64,000 nucleotides of DNA, taken from contig DGUP01000051.1 of the NCBI GenBank assembly GCA_002394685.1, forward strand, positions 93,957-157,956, in the 5' to 3' direction. This DNA is from Treponema sp. UBA4307. GTDB taxonomy: Bacteria; Spirochaetota; Spirochaetia; Treponematales; Treponemataceae. The notes under the pieces were generated by a model, which ran no database searches, was not told where the DNA came from, and saw only the letters and a list, made by a program, of their open reading frames with translations. The stretch's first letter is position 1, and each line of letters begins with the position of its first letter. Below, in pieces: positions 52,853 through 62,178 of the stretch. Position numbers and translations under genes: made by a program.

Positions 52853-53716
52853 ATGAACAAAATCATCGAGAAGCGTCAGTTGTCTGAGAACGTTTTTTAT
52901 ATCAAGTTTGAAGCTCCTGATATTGCTAAAAACCGCAAAGCCGGACAGTTTTTGATTGTAATGGTTGACCAGGATTTAACAGAACGTATTCCTCTTACCA
53001 TTGCAGATGCCAATGCTGAAGAAGGTTGGGTTGCAATTGCATTCCAGCCGGTTGGTGCTTCAACATACAAGCTTTCCAAATTAAATGAAGGTGACTATCT
53101 TGGTGGTGTACTTGGACCTTTAGGAACTCCAAGCGTTATTGAAAAATATGACCGCCCTGTAGTTTGTGTAGGTGGTGGTTTTGGTACAGCTCCTCTTTAT
53201 CCTATTGTACAGGCACTTAAGGCTGCTGGAAATAAAGTTATTCTTATTGAAGGAGCACGCACAAAGGATCTTTTGATTTTTGTTGATGAAATGAAGGCCA
53301 TTTGTGACGAAGTAATTATTTGTACTGATGATGGATCAGCCGGTGAAAAATGTGTAACAACTGTTCCTCTTGAAAGATTGTGTCAGAGCGATGTTCCACC
53401 TGCTGAAGTAATTGCTATCGGACCTCCAATTATGATGAAGTTCTGTGCACTTACAACTAAGAAATACAATATTAAGACAACAGTTTCATTAAATACAATT
53501 ATGATTGATGGAACAGGTATGTGTGGTGGTTGCCGCGTTCATGTTGGTGGAGAAACAAAGTTTGTCTGCGTAGATGGACCTGATTTTGATGCTCACCAGG
53601 TTGACTGGGACAATATGATGATGCGTATGAAGTCTTTCAAGCCTCAGGAAACAGAAGCCTTCCACAAGTGTAAGATGGAAGAAGAAGCCGCAAAGCTTGA
53701 AGCTGCAAATAAGTAA
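52853..53716 (+). CDS. nfnA: NfnA: small subunit of NADH-dependent ferredoxin:NADP oxidoreductase
   Basis: A 287-residue flavoprotein of the ferredoxin-reductase type. The FAD region is at the N-terminus (RIPLTIADA), the NAD region reads PVVCVGGGFGTAPLYPIVQAL, and a [2Fe-2S] site is formed by the Cys cluster GMCGGCRVHVGG (Cys224, Cys227) with later Cys in KFVCVDGP. With the next gene it makes the electron-bifurcating Nfn complex, which couples NADH and reduced ferredoxin to NADPH. The pair is 17 bases apart. A TATAAT lies at 52789-52794. A sulfide dehydrogenase label is used for some homologues. Confidence 0.9.
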   Translation: MNKIIEKRQLSENVFYIKFEAPDIAKNRKAGQFLIVMVDQDLTERIPLTIADANAEEGWVAIAFQPVGASTYKLSKLNEGDYLGGVLGPLGTPSVIEKYDRPVVCVGGGFGTAPLYPIVQALKAAGNKVILIEGARTKDLLIFVDEMKAICDEVIICTDDGSAGEKCVTTVPLERLCQSDVPPAEVIAIGPPIMMKFCALTTKKYNIKTTVSLNTIMIDGTGMCGGCRVHVGGETKFVCVDGPDFDAHQVDWDNMMMRMKSFKPQETEAFHKCKMEEEAAKLEAANK

Positions 53717-53733
53717 TTCTTAGGAGTAAAAAA

Positions 53734-55239
53734 ATGGCAGAATTTGTAAGTCAGGAAGAGTTAGCAAAAGCAGCTAACGAAGAATATGCAAAGCTCCAGG
53801 AAAAACTTGCTGCTGGACCTTTGACAAATAAAGACAGAATGGCAATTTCACAGATGATTATGCCAAGTGGAGAGCCAAAAGTTAGAGCACGTCAGATGAC
53901 AGAAGTTGCTCTTGGTTATACAAAAGAAATGGCAGTTGTTGAAGCAAACCGCTGTCTCCAGTGTAAAAATCAGCCTTGTGTTAACGGATGTCCTGTAAAC
54001 GTTCGTATCCCTGAGTTTATTGCTGAAGTTGCAAAGGGTGAATTTAAAAAGGCTGTTGATATTATTAAAACAACAAACCTGCTGCCAGCAATCTGTGGTC
54101 GCGTTTGTCCTCAGGAAAAGCAGTGTCAGGGACAGTGTACAGTTGGTAAGGTATACAAGAGTGCTGAAAAATCAGTAAGCATTGGACGTCTTGAAAGATT
54201 CGTTGCTGATTATGAAAGAGAGAATAATCTTACAACTACTCCAGCAGTTGCTCCTTCAACAGGAAAGAAAGTTGCAGTAATCGGTTCTGGTCCTGCAGGC
54301 CTTACAGTTGCTGCTGACTGTCGCAAGGCTGGTCATGATGTAACTGTATTTGAAGCTTTCCATAAAGCTGGTGGTGTTACAGTTTACGGTATTCCAGAAT
54401 TCCGTCTTCCAAAAGCAATCGTTCAGAAGGAAGTAGATAATCTTGAAAAGATGGGCGTTAAGTTTGAATACAACTATCTGGTTGGACGTACATCTACTAT
54501 TCAGCAGTTCTTTAGTGAAAAGGGCTTTGATGCTGCATTCGTAGGAACTGGTGCCGGACTTCCAAAATTCTTCGGAATTGAAGGTGAGAACTACATCGGT
54601 GTATTCTCAGCAAATGAATATTTGACTCGTGCAAACCTGATGAAGGCATACGAAAAAGGCAAGGCTGACACACCATATTATGAAGCAAAAACTGTTGTTG
54701 TCTGCGGTGGTGGAAATGTTGCAATGGATGCTGCCAGAATGGCACTTCGCCTTGGTGCAGAAAAGGTTTACGTTGTTTATCGTCGTACCCGTGCAGAAAT
54801 GCCTGCTCGTGCGGAAGAAGTTGAACACGCAATGGAAGAAGGTGTTGAATTCCTCTTCCTGCAGAACCCAACTGAAATCCTGGGGGACCCTGAAACAGGC
54901 CGTGTAACCGGAATTAAGGCTCTTACTTACGAATTAGGTGAGCCTGATGCCAGTGGACGCCGCAAGCCTGTAGCTGTTGAAGGTTCAGAACATGAAATTC
55001 CATGTGATGCTGTTGTAGTTGCATTAGGAAACAATTCAAATCCTTTGATCCCTGCAACAACTCCTGAAATCAAAACTGATCCAAAGGGTCACATCACAGT
55101 TGATGAAAAGCAGGAAACTTCTATGACTAAAGTCTGGGCCGGTGGTGACATTGTTCTTGGTGCCGCAACTGTAATCCTTGCAATGGGTGAAGGTAGAAAA
55201 GCTGCTGCAAGCATAAACGAATATCTTGCATCAAAATAA
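53734..55239 (+). CDS. nfnB: NfnB: large subunit (GltA/glutamate synthase beta-like)
   Basis: A 501-residue protein. The N-terminal part holds two [4Fe-4S] motifs (CLQCKNQPCVNGCPV and CGRVCPQEKQCQGQC). Then come FAD- and NADP-binding Rossmann folds (VAVIGSGPAGLTVAADC near 190; VVCGGGNVAMDAARMALRLGAEKVYVVYRR near 325) and the C-terminal FAD motif VWAGGDIVLGAATVILAMGEG. Such proteins are often annotated as glutamate synthase small chain, but the adjacent nfnA and the absence of a large GltB-like gene favour the bifurcating transhydrogenase. Anaerobic redox balancing is the likely role. Confidence 0.9.
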   Translation: MAEFVSQEELAKAANEEYAKLQEKLAAGPLTNKDRMAISQMIMPSGEPKVRARQMTEVALGYTKEMAVVEANRCLQCKNQPCVNGCPVNVRIPEFIAEVAKGEFKKAVDIIKTTNLLPAICGRVCPQEKQCQGQCTVGKVYKSAEKSVSIGRLERFVADYERENNLTTTPAVAPSTGKKVAVIGSGPAGLTVAADCRKAGHDVTVFEAFHKAGGVTVYGIPEFRLPKAIVQKEVDNLEKMGVKFEYNYLVGRTSTIQQFFSEKGFDAAFVGTGAGLPKFFGIEGENYIGVFSANEYLTRANLMKAYEKGKADTPYYEAKTVVVCGGGNVAMDAARMALRLGAEKVYVVYRRTRAEMPARAEEVEHAMEEGVEFLFLQNPTEILGDPETGRVTGIKALTYELGEPDASGRRKPVAVEGSEHEIPCDAVVVALGNNSNPLIPATTPEIKTDPKGHITVDEKQETSMTKVWAGGDIVLGAATVILAMGEGRKAAASINEYLASK

Positions 55240-55256
55240 AAAATTAAATTAATTAG

Positions 55257-55301
55257 AAAGGCTCCTTTCTGTGGCAAATGCTTCGGACTGGGGCTTTTTT
55301 C
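55257..55301 (+). terminator. Terminator of nfnAB
   Basis: AAAGGCTCC pairs with GGGGCTTTT (with wobbles), ending in a run of six T, about 20 bases after the nfnB stop codon. Confidence 0.6.
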
Positions 55302-55437
55302 TTTAAGAAAAAGTAATAAAGTTCAGGTCATATATTTTAGCGGGACAATATTTGTCATTAGATATAATTTATAATGAAAATCGTGTTTTTTATGTTAAAA
55401 TATATATATCGGGTAAGTTAAAAAACTGGGGGATAAA

Positions 55438-56451
55438 ATGCTAGAAATAAGTGTAAGACATAATTCACCAGCGGCAATTTCAGCTGCATTCAAAAAAATA
55501 CGTGAGATGGTGATGACAGGAGCAGTTTCTAAAACTACAACTGTCCACGTTACAATTGAAGCAGGAAGTTATCGTGAGCAGGTAAAATACAATCTTTCAA
55601 ATCCACTCATTATGGAAACTATTCCTGGAACTAAAGCAGAGAACTGTGAAATTCTTGCGGACAACTGTGAAGCATATAAGTCTGGTCTTGAGAACAGAGC
55701 AATTTTTATTTTTGGACCAAATGTTACTCAGGTCACCTTAAGAAATTTTTCTATCAGAAATACTCACAATAAATCCGTTACAGATAAAAATACTCTTGCT
55801 GATAGTGCAGAGGCTTTTGCCTGGAATAATGAAAAGGGAACTTTACATGCTGAAGGTCTGCGCATTTATGGAAGGCAAAATTCGCTGTATGTAAAAGGCT
55901 CTACCTGGTTTAAAAACTGCTACATTGAAGGCGACAAAGATTTTATTTATGGTGAACCAGAAGTTGCTTTGTTTGAGGACTGTCAGATTAATCTGATTGA
56001 AGACAACCGTGGAGAATATGATGCGGCTGCAATTAAGTCAGGAGCAGTTGCAGATAAGCCTGGCTACGTTTTCCTTAATTCAACATTTAAATGTGTAAAG
56101 CGCAGACATAATAAAGTTTTTGTCTGTAGAACAGAAGGCAAGGCATCAGCAGAAACAAAAAATAACTGGGATAATATTGCATTCATAAACTGTGCTTTTG
56201 ATGACTTGTATGATAAAGAACTGATAGGCAGTGATGATATGGACCTGGAAGTTTTTCCAAGAGGTAACAGTCAGATTGGTGTCAGGGAATACAATTCAAA
56301 AGTGTTTAAGGATGAAAAAAACATGGTGCCGGCTGATACAGTCAGAAGAAATATTAAGTGCTACAAACTGACTGATGAAGATTATTTTATGTCTTATGCC
56401 AGCAGATTTTTAATCCTGAAGGGTACAGCTTTTGAGGCCCTGTTTGATTAA
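55438..56451 (+). CDS. Pectinesterase-like protein (CE8) without signal peptide
   Basis: A 337-residue right-handed beta-helix protein of the pectin methylesterase family. The conserved GDKDFIYG segment carries a catalytic Asp (D168), and YVFLNSTFKC matches the following strand. The N-terminus lacks a signal peptide, so the enzyme is predicted to be cytoplasmic, acting on imported oligogalacturonides. The usual LGRPW motif is not obvious, so activity is less certain than family membership. GGGGGA precedes the ATG. Its stop overlaps the stop of the converging helicase gene by four bases. Confidence 0.8.
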   Translation: MLEISVRHNSPAAISAAFKKIREMVMTGAVSKTTTVHVTIEAGSYREQVKYNLSNPLIMETIPGTKAENCEILADNCEAYKSGLENRAIFIFGPNVTQVTLRNFSIRNTHNKSVTDKNTLADSAEAFAWNNEKGTLHAEGLRIYGRQNSLYVKGSTWFKNCYIEGDKDFIYGEPEVALFEDCQINLIEDNRGEYDAAAIKSGAVADKPGYVFLNSTFKCVKRRHNKVFVCRTEGKASAETKNNWDNIAFINCAFDDLYDKELIGSDDMDLEVFPRGNSQIGVREYNSKVFKDEKNMVPADTVRRNIKCYKLTDEDYFMSYASRFLILKGTAFEALFD

Positions 56452-56467
56452 ATAATGGGTACAGATT
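56421..56467 (+). repeat. GGGTACAG copies at the pectinesterase/helicase junction
   Basis: GGGTACAG at 56421-56428 inside the pectinesterase end and full GGGTACAGATT at 56457-56467 inside the converging helicase end, both on the plus strand. Confidence 0.75.
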
Positions 56468-58655
56468 CGTCTGGTAGCGGTTCAAGTTTTGCTGAAAACT
56501 GAATGCTTCTGTCTGTCTGCATATTGTCAAATTTGACCATGTAGCAGAAGGCCTCTGCATTTACCAGGGTTATGCGTCCTCTTCCAAATACAGGATGCAT
56601 AACAAACTGTCCCTGTTTTAATAAACTTCTCATGGAATCAAGTTTCTTTTCATCTGTGCGGATGATGTGCTGGGCCTGTTCAAGTAAATCTTTATCCAGC
56701 TGCTTTACAAGTTCCAGATTATCAATGTCTGCATCAAAAATAAATCTGCTTGGATATTTAAAAAGACCGTCATTGGCTTTACCTTCAGAGTCGCTTAAAA
56801 AAAGATTTTTTCTGGCCCGGGTAAAAGCAACGTAAGCAATTCGTCTTTCTTCTTCCATGTCTTCTGGCGTATTAACTTTACGGCTTGGGAAAATTCCTTC
56901 ATTTAATCCGCAGATAAAAACGTTATCAAATTCCATACCTTTTGCAGCGTGAATTGTAAGCATCTTTACCTGATCCTTTTCATCATCACGGTCCAAATCT
57001 GTAAAAAGAGCAATGTGATTTAATAAACCTTCAAGTGTTGCGTCATCATCCAGTCCGGCTTGATTAACACTTCGCTTAAATTCCGCAACATTATCAAGCC
57101 GGTCCTGATCTGCTTCAAGACGGAGAAATGCTTCGTAGCCAGTTAAATCAAGAAGCGATTGAAGAATGTCGCCAAGTTTTGCCTGCTTGTGAAGAACAGG
57201 TGCCTCTGATTCCGGGTGAGGCAGCATATCTTTAACGGTCTCAATTGCATTGATATATTCCCTGGCCTTTGTGCCCTTAAACATTTCAGAATTATTTTCC
57301 ACCAGATGCTTGAAAGCCTGATAAGCCGACAGATTATTTTCATCAGCAAATTTTTTAATGAAGGCAGTTTTTGTTTTTCCAATTTTGCGGGAAGGAAGAT
57401 TGACTGTTCTGTAAAAAGAAATATCATCCTGAGCAGTAAGCATTCTTAAAAAACAAATAATATCTTTTATTTCACGACGGCTGTAAAATTCAACCCCCGC
57501 CAGAATTTTATATGGAATGTCTTCATTAATTAAAACTTCTTCCAGGGAGCGGCTGAGATAGTGGGCCCGGTAAAGAATAGCAATATCTTTGAAAGGAACT
57601 TTTTTTTCTGTATGAAGCGAATTGATTGTTTCTGCAATCCATTGTGCTTCTTCAGTTTCGCTGGGAGCGTGAAAGTACAGCGGTTTATTTCCATCTTTTA
57701 CAGTTGGAATAAGTTCTTTTGGATAACGCACTTTGTTTTTTTCAATGAGTGTGTTTGAAGCTTTAAGAATTTGCGGTGTGCTGCGGTAATTTTTGTTCAG
57801 TAGAAAAGTTTTTGCATCCGGATATTTTTTATCAAAATCCAGAATAAGATTTACGTGACTGCCTCTCCAGGAATAAATTGTCTGATCACTGTCACCCACA
57901 ATAAAAAGATTTTTATGTTTAGCACTTAGAATTTGTGCAATCCGGTATTGCTTGCCTGAAACATCCTGAAATTCATCAACCATAACATACTGCATGCGGT
58001 TCTGCCATTTTTCCCGCACCTCTGGAAAATTTTCAAGGATATAGGTTGTAAAATTTATAAGGTCATTAAAATCTACGCCAAAACATTTTTTCTGTTCGTA
58101 AAGAAAGCGGAGAAAGATTTCTTGATTTTGAGAAATACCTGGTTTGGAAAAAAGTGCTTTTAATTCTTCATTATTAAGTTTGTAAATGTAATTAATGTAA
58201 GTGTCAGCCTGTAATTTTTTTCCTTCAAGAACTTCATCAATTTTTCGCTGGACAGTTGTTTCCTTTAAGGTTAAATTCATATCTTCAAAAACCCGCAGCA
58301 GAATTGAGCGCCAGTCCTCTTTATCAAGGATGACAAAATCTTTTGGAAAATTTAAAACGTTAATATCTTCGTGGAGGAGCTGTGTACAAAAAGCGTGGAA
58401 TGTGCAGATTAATCCTAAGTCCTGGTCACCGAGAATTTTTCTTACGCGGAATTTCATTTCGTTAGCAGCACGATTTGTAAAGGTTACACAAAGAATGTTT
58501 TTTGGAGAAATTCCTAAATCATTTACAAGGTAACAGTAGCGGCTGATTAAAGTTTTTGTTTTACCAGAGCCGGCTCCTGCAAGTACCCGAATATGGCCTT
58601 CCGTATTTTTTACAGCTTGAGTCTGTTCATCATTCAGATTTTTAAAGATATCCAT
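56448..58655 (-). CDS. UvrD/PcrA-family superfamily I DNA helicase
   Basis: A 735-residue helicase. Motif I is VLAGAGSGKTKTLISRY, motif Ia VTFTNRAANEMK, motif II MVDEFQDV, motif III GDSDQTIYSWRG, motif IV LNKNYRST, motif V VKMLTIHAAKGMEFDNVF and motif VI RIAYVAFTRARKNLFL. It unwinds DNA 3' to 5' in repair or replication. The ATG at 58655 (MDIFKNLNDEQTQAVKN) is chosen because family similarity starts there; upstream ATGs exist and none has a clear ribosome binding site. Confidence 0.92.
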   Translation of the reverse strand: MDIFKNLNDEQTQAVKNTEGHIRVLAGAGSGKTKTLISRYCYLVNDLGISPKNILCVTFTNRAANEMKFRVRKILGDQDLGLICTFHAFCTQLLHEDINVLNFPKDFVILDKEDWRSILLRVFEDMNLTLKETTVQRKIDEVLEGKKLQADTYINYIYKLNNEELKALFSKPGISQNQEIFLRFLYEQKKCFGVDFNDLINFTTYILENFPEVREKWQNRMQYVMVDEFQDVSGKQYRIAQILSAKHKNLFIVGDSDQTIYSWRGSHVNLILDFDKKYPDAKTFLLNKNYRSTPQILKASNTLIEKNKVRYPKELIPTVKDGNKPLYFHAPSETEEAQWIAETINSLHTEKKVPFKDIAILYRAHYLSRSLEEVLINEDIPYKILAGVEFYSRREIKDIICFLRMLTAQDDISFYRTVNLPSRKIGKTKTAFIKKFADENNLSAYQAFKHLVENNSEMFKGTKAREYINAIETVKDMLPHPESEAPVLHKQAKLGDILQSLLDLTGYEAFLRLEADQDRLDNVAEFKRSVNQAGLDDDATLEGLLNHIALFTDLDRDDEKDQVKMLTIHAAKGMEFDNVFICGLNEGIFPSRKVNTPEDMEEERRIAYVAFTRARKNLFLSDSEGKANDGLFKYPSRFIFDADIDNLELVKQLDKDLLEQAQHIIRTDEKKLDSMRSLLKQGQFVMHPVFGRGRITLVNAEAFCYMVKFDNMQTDRSIQFSAKLEPLPDESVPII

Positions 58656-58751
58656 ATAAGTAAAATTCATACACAAAAAAAAGGCCTTGTGCAAGGTAAA
58701 ATATTTAGACCTTCAATAGATTTTTCTTTATACTGAAAGCAGGAAGTCTAA

Positions 58752-59507
58752 ATGAAAGAAGATTTGAAAAAAAAATTGAAGATGCTGGCAGACAAGTACG
58801 AAGTGCCCGCTTTTATAGAAAAAGACCCGTCTCAGTTTATGCACAGGTTTTCTGATGTAAGAAACCAGGAGATTGCTGCTTTTATTAGTGCAAATCTTGC
58901 TTTTGGTAACCGGAAACAAATTTTGCAGCACATAGAAATTATTTTAAATAGTGCAGGCGCAGATATTTCCAGCTGGATATTGTCAGAAAAATATAAATCA
59001 CTCTTTCCTTTGATAGAAAAATCCTTTTACAGAGTTTACACTTGTAAGGACATGAATTTGTTTTTTGAAGGAATAAAAAATATTCTGAAGGAATATGGAA
59101 GTCTGGGCCTGGTATTTAGAAAGGCTTATGAAAAAAATACAAATCTTTATCTTTCCCAGCTGATTCCGGAATTTTTTGATAAAGAGTGTAAACTGATTGC
59201 CCGGGGAAAAAATGGTGCGGCAAAAAAACTGAATATGTTTTTGCGATGGATGGTTCGGAATAATTCTCCTGTAGATTTAGGTCTGTGGACTGACTGGTAT
59301 CCAAAAGAAAAACTGCTGATGCCGCTGGATACCCACGTAATGCAGGAAGCAACAAAGTTCGGCCTTATACCTTCAAAAGCGGATGGAAGCATACAGGCGG
59401 CCAGTTTAAAAACAGCAGTTGCTTTGACAAAAGAAATGGAAGAAGCTTTTCCAGGTGATCCGGTGAGGGGAGATTTTGCCCTTTTTGGATTAGGCGTAGA
59501 CGAATAA
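58752..59507 (+). CDS. TIGR02757/DUF2400-family protein
   Basis: A 251-residue protein matching the family in order: DPSQFMHRFSDVRNQEIAAFISANLAFGNRKQILQHI near residue 25-60, FLRWMVRNNSPVDLGLW near 165, PLDTHVMQEATKFGL near 195 and DPVRGDFALFGLG at the end. The helical layout has been likened to HhH DNA glycosylases, but no activity is established. It is encoded alone, divergent from the UvrD-like helicase. Confidence 0.8.
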   Translation: MKEDLKKKLKMLADKYEVPAFIEKDPSQFMHRFSDVRNQEIAAFISANLAFGNRKQILQHIEIILNSAGADISSWILSEKYKSLFPLIEKSFYRVYTCKDMNLFFEGIKNILKEYGSLGLVFRKAYEKNTNLYLSQLIPEFFDKECKLIARGKNGAAKKLNMFLRWMVRNNSPVDLGLWTDWYPKEKLLMPLDTHVMQEATKFGLIPSKADGSIQAASLKTAVALTKEMEEAFPGDPVRGDFALFGLGVDE

Positions 59508-59539
59508 AAAAAAGATGGAGCTTTTTTTAACTCCATCTT
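59505..59539 (-). terminator. Terminator of the sugar kinase gene
   Basis: AAGATGGAG (59512-59520) pairs with CTCCATCTT (59531-59539); on the minus strand the stem is followed by eight T. It serves the kinase gene coming from the right. Confidence 0.8.
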
Positions 59540-59565
59540 CTTCATCCTTTTAGAAAATCATTTTC

Positions 59566-60585
59566 TTAGCGGATAATTCTGCCGGAAGTGTCCCCGTGTG
59601 CAAGGCGTTCAACTTCTGCAAGGGAAACCATATTAAAATCGCCTTCAATAGTATGCTTAAGACAAGATGCAGCTGAAGCGAACTCAACTGCTCTTTGACC
59701 ATCCTCCCCGTTAAGAAGAGAATAAATCAGTCCTGCGCAGAAAGAATCTCCGCCTCCAAGACGGTCAACAATTACCATATCGTATTCCCTGCTGAAGAAA
59801 TAATCTTTTCCGTCAAAGAAGAGGGCAGCCCACTTATTGTGATTTGCATTAATTGATGTACGCAAAGTGATTGCAACTTTTTTAAAGCCGTAAATCTGAG
59901 AAAGTTTAAGGGCAACTTTTTTATATCCTTCTTTGTTTAGTTTTCCGTTGATAATATCCGAATCATCTGCTTCGATGCCAAAAACATCACGGGCATCTTC
60001 TTCATTTGAAATACAAATGTCCACATGTTTACAAATGCGGCTCATTGTTTCTTTGGCTTCTTCCTTTGTCCACAGTTTGCTTCTATAATTCAGGTCACAG
60101 CTGACTGTAAGACCGAGTTTTTTTGCCTGAATGCATGCCTCTTCGCAGATTGCAGGAAGATTTCCTCCGAGAGCGGGAGTAACACCTGTTATGTGGAACC
60201 AGTCAGCGCCTGCAAAAATTTCGGACCAGTTAAAATCCTCCGGAGAAGATTCAGCAATAGCAGAACCGGCTCTGTCATAAATACATTTTGATGGACGTTG
60301 AGAAGCACCTCTTTCATTGTAATAAATGCCAACTCGTTTACCGCCTCTGATAATTTTAGAAGTATCAACGCCGAATCTTCTCAGGGCATTAACACCGGCT
60401 TGACCAATTTCATGAGCCGGCAGTTTTGTAACATAAGTTGAATCAACTCCAAAATTTGCCAGAGAAATTGCAACATTAGCTTCAGCACCACCAAATGTTG
60501 AAGTCATTCTGTCTACCTGAACAAATCTGTAATAGCCTTCAGGTTCAAGTCTTAATAATAATTCACCAAAAGTAACAACTTTCAT
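59566..60585 (-). CDS. kdgK: PfkB-family sugar kinase, probably 2-keto-3-deoxygluconate kinase
   Basis: A 339-residue ribokinase-fold enzyme. The N-terminal FGELLLRLEPEGYYRF and GGAEANVAISLANFG, plus the C-terminal DRLGGGDSFCAGLIYSLL with its catalytic Asp, are PfkB signatures. The wording and length resemble 2-dehydro-3-deoxygluconate kinases, the enzyme that phosphorylates KDG from pectin or uronate breakdown, which would suit the pectinesterase 3 kb away. The substrate is inferred. A short membrane-protein gene lies upstream on the same strand. Confidence 0.8.
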   Translation of the reverse strand: MKVVTFGELLLRLEPEGYYRFVQVDRMTSTFGGAEANVAISLANFGVDSTYVTKLPAHEIGQAGVNALRRFGVDTSKIIRGGKRVGIYYNERGASQRPSKCIYDRAGSAIAESSPEDFNWSEIFAGADWFHITGVTPALGGNLPAICEEACIQAKKLGLTVSCDLNYRSKLWTKEEAKETMSRICKHVDICISNEEDARDVFGIEADDSDIINGKLNKEGYKKVALKLSQIYGFKKVAITLRTSINANHNKWAALFFDGKDYFFSREYDMVIVDRLGGGDSFCAGLIYSLLNGEDGQRAVEFASAASCLKHTIEGDFNMVSLAEVERLAHGDTSGRIIR

Positions 60586-60636
60586 AGCCGCCTCCGTTTA
60601 TTAGATTATCGGAATCTGGAAGTGGCGGCTTAATGA

Positions 60637-60951
60637 TTATTCGGTTTCTTTAAATTCTTCCGGTTTGGTGCGTTTTACAATAAAAAAGACCTGGAATGGG
60701 GTACAGACGAAAAATACTTTGCTGAAGCAGTAGATGAAGTTAAATAGAAGAGTGCCCTTGTTGAAAGCAGGAAATATTAATGGAAGAATTGCAGCTCCCA
60801 GGAATGATAAAAATGCAGGTAAAGTAAAGGAAATTAAAACCGAATTAATGTAGCGCAGAGCTTTTTTTAATCGGGATCTTCTTTCCGCTCTTTTTGCGTT
60901 AAGTCTTTGCCTGGCAAGGGCTTTTTCTAAGATTTGATTTACGGCTGTCAT
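60637..60951 (-). CDS. Small membrane protein of unknown function
   Basis: A 104-residue protein with a very basic N-terminus (ARQRLNAKRAERRSRLKKALR), then two membrane segments (about 40-60 and 70-92), so both ends should be cytoplasmic. GGAG precedes the ATG. It lies 51 bases upstream of the sugar kinase gene on the same strand. A GGGTACAG copy (60699) lies in the opposite strand of its 3' part. No family recognised. Confidence 0.6.
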   Translation of the reverse strand: MTAVNQILEKALARQRLNAKRAERRSRLKKALRYINSVLISFTLPAFLSFLGAAILPLIFPAFNKGTLLFNFIYCFSKVFFVCTPFQVFFIVKRTKPEEFKETE

Positions 60952-61098
60952 ACGAACCTCCTGAACTGTTTTGAATTATGAGGAAATTATAGAACGGGTA
61001 GTGGGACATAAAATGACCCGCAAAGCAAAAAAATACATTCTTTTTACTTTAGTTGAAGTAATTCATACTGTATAATGGAGAGATAAGGGATAAATAAG

Positions 61099-62175
61099 AT
61101 GGGAATCAGAATAAACTCAACAGAATTAATTGAGATTTTGGAATCTACACCTGCTGAACAGAATATTATGCTTACCGGCCGTCATGGAATTGGTAAGTCG
61201 CAGATACTTGAAAAATATTTTACTGAAAAAGGTCAGAAAGTAATAATCCTTTTTTTAGGTCAGATGAGTGATCCGGGAGATTTAATCGGTCTGCCACATA
61301 TTGATGAAAAATCCGGTAAGACGGAATTTATTATGCCTTACTGGTGGCCTTCTTCAAAAAGTAAACCTGTAGTACTTTTTCTTGATGAATTAAACCGTGC
61401 ACGTCCTGAAGTTTTGCAGACAGTTATGGATTTAACATTGAATCGTAAACTGGCAGGGAAAACTCTTCCTAAAGGCAGCCGTATTATTTCTGCTGTAAAT
61501 GAAGGAGATGAATATCAGCTTACTGATTTAGATCCTGCTCTTGTTTCACGATTTAATATTTATGAATTCCGCCCGACTGTTGACGAATGGCTGGATTGGG
61601 CAAAAAAAGAAAAACTGGACAATCGGGTAATCGATTTTATAAATGAAAACCCTGACATGCTGGATGGTGATGAATTTAAGCGGGAAGATCAGGGGCTGGT
61701 AAAAACTCCAGACCGCCGCGGATGGGAAAGAGTTTCCGGCATAATAAAAAAATCCTCAAAACTGAAGGATGTTCATAAAAAGCAGATTGCGGGAATTGTG
61801 GGAATACCTGCTGCATCAAAATTCTTTGCAGTGGTTTCTGAAAGAAGTACCTTGTCTGCAAAAACAATTCTCACCGGAGATATTCTTGAACTGGAATCAA
61901 AAATCGTGGAATGCAGTACACCGGAACTGGCAATCATAAATGAATCACTTTATAAATTTATAGAATCAAAATCCTATAAAGAAAGTGAAGTTGAAATCAT
62001 TAAGGAAAATTTCGAATGCTATTTTGATTTGCTCAAGGAAGATCAGCTTCGTGAGGCCCAGGCGCATTTTGTTAATTTGTTTGTAAGTGGAAATTATCCG
62101 AACTGTGCAAAATTTGTTGTGGATAACTGTCCGGCCCTTTCTGCAAAGTTTATGACTTTTGTAAGTACGCTGTAA
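61099..62175 (+). CDS. MoxR-type AAA+ ATPase
   Basis: A 358-residue AAA+ protein. Walker A is LTGRHGIGKSQILEKYF near residue 27, Walker B VVLFLDELNRARPEVLQ near 92, sensor 1 SAVNEGDEYQLTDLDPALVSRFN near 135, typical of the MoxR group. These ATPases usually act with a von Willebrand factor A protein encoded next door, and here the VWA gene starts three bases after the stop. The likely role is remodelling or maturation of a protein complex; the target is unknown. Confidence 0.85.
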   Translation: MGIRINSTELIEILESTPAEQNIMLTGRHGIGKSQILEKYFTEKGQKVIILFLGQMSDPGDLIGLPHIDEKSGKTEFIMPYWWPSSKSKPVVLFLDELNRARPEVLQTVMDLTLNRKLAGKTLPKGSRIISAVNEGDEYQLTDLDPALVSRFNIYEFRPTVDEWLDWAKKEKLDNRVIDFINENPDMLDGDEFKREDQGLVKTPDRRGWERVSGIIKKSSKLKDVHKKQIAGIVGIPAASKFFAVVSERSTLSAKTILTGDILELESKIVECSTPELAIINESLYKFIESKSYKESEVEIIKENFECYFDLLKEDQLREAQAHFVNLFVSGNYPNCAKFVVDNCPALSAKFMTFVSTL

Positions 62176-62178
62176 AAT

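Noticed and set aside
10506..62126. Perfect TGTGGATAA words at 10506-10514 and 62118-62126 as DnaA-binding clusters
   Set aside because: Each is single, inside a coding sequence and close to the number expected by chance.
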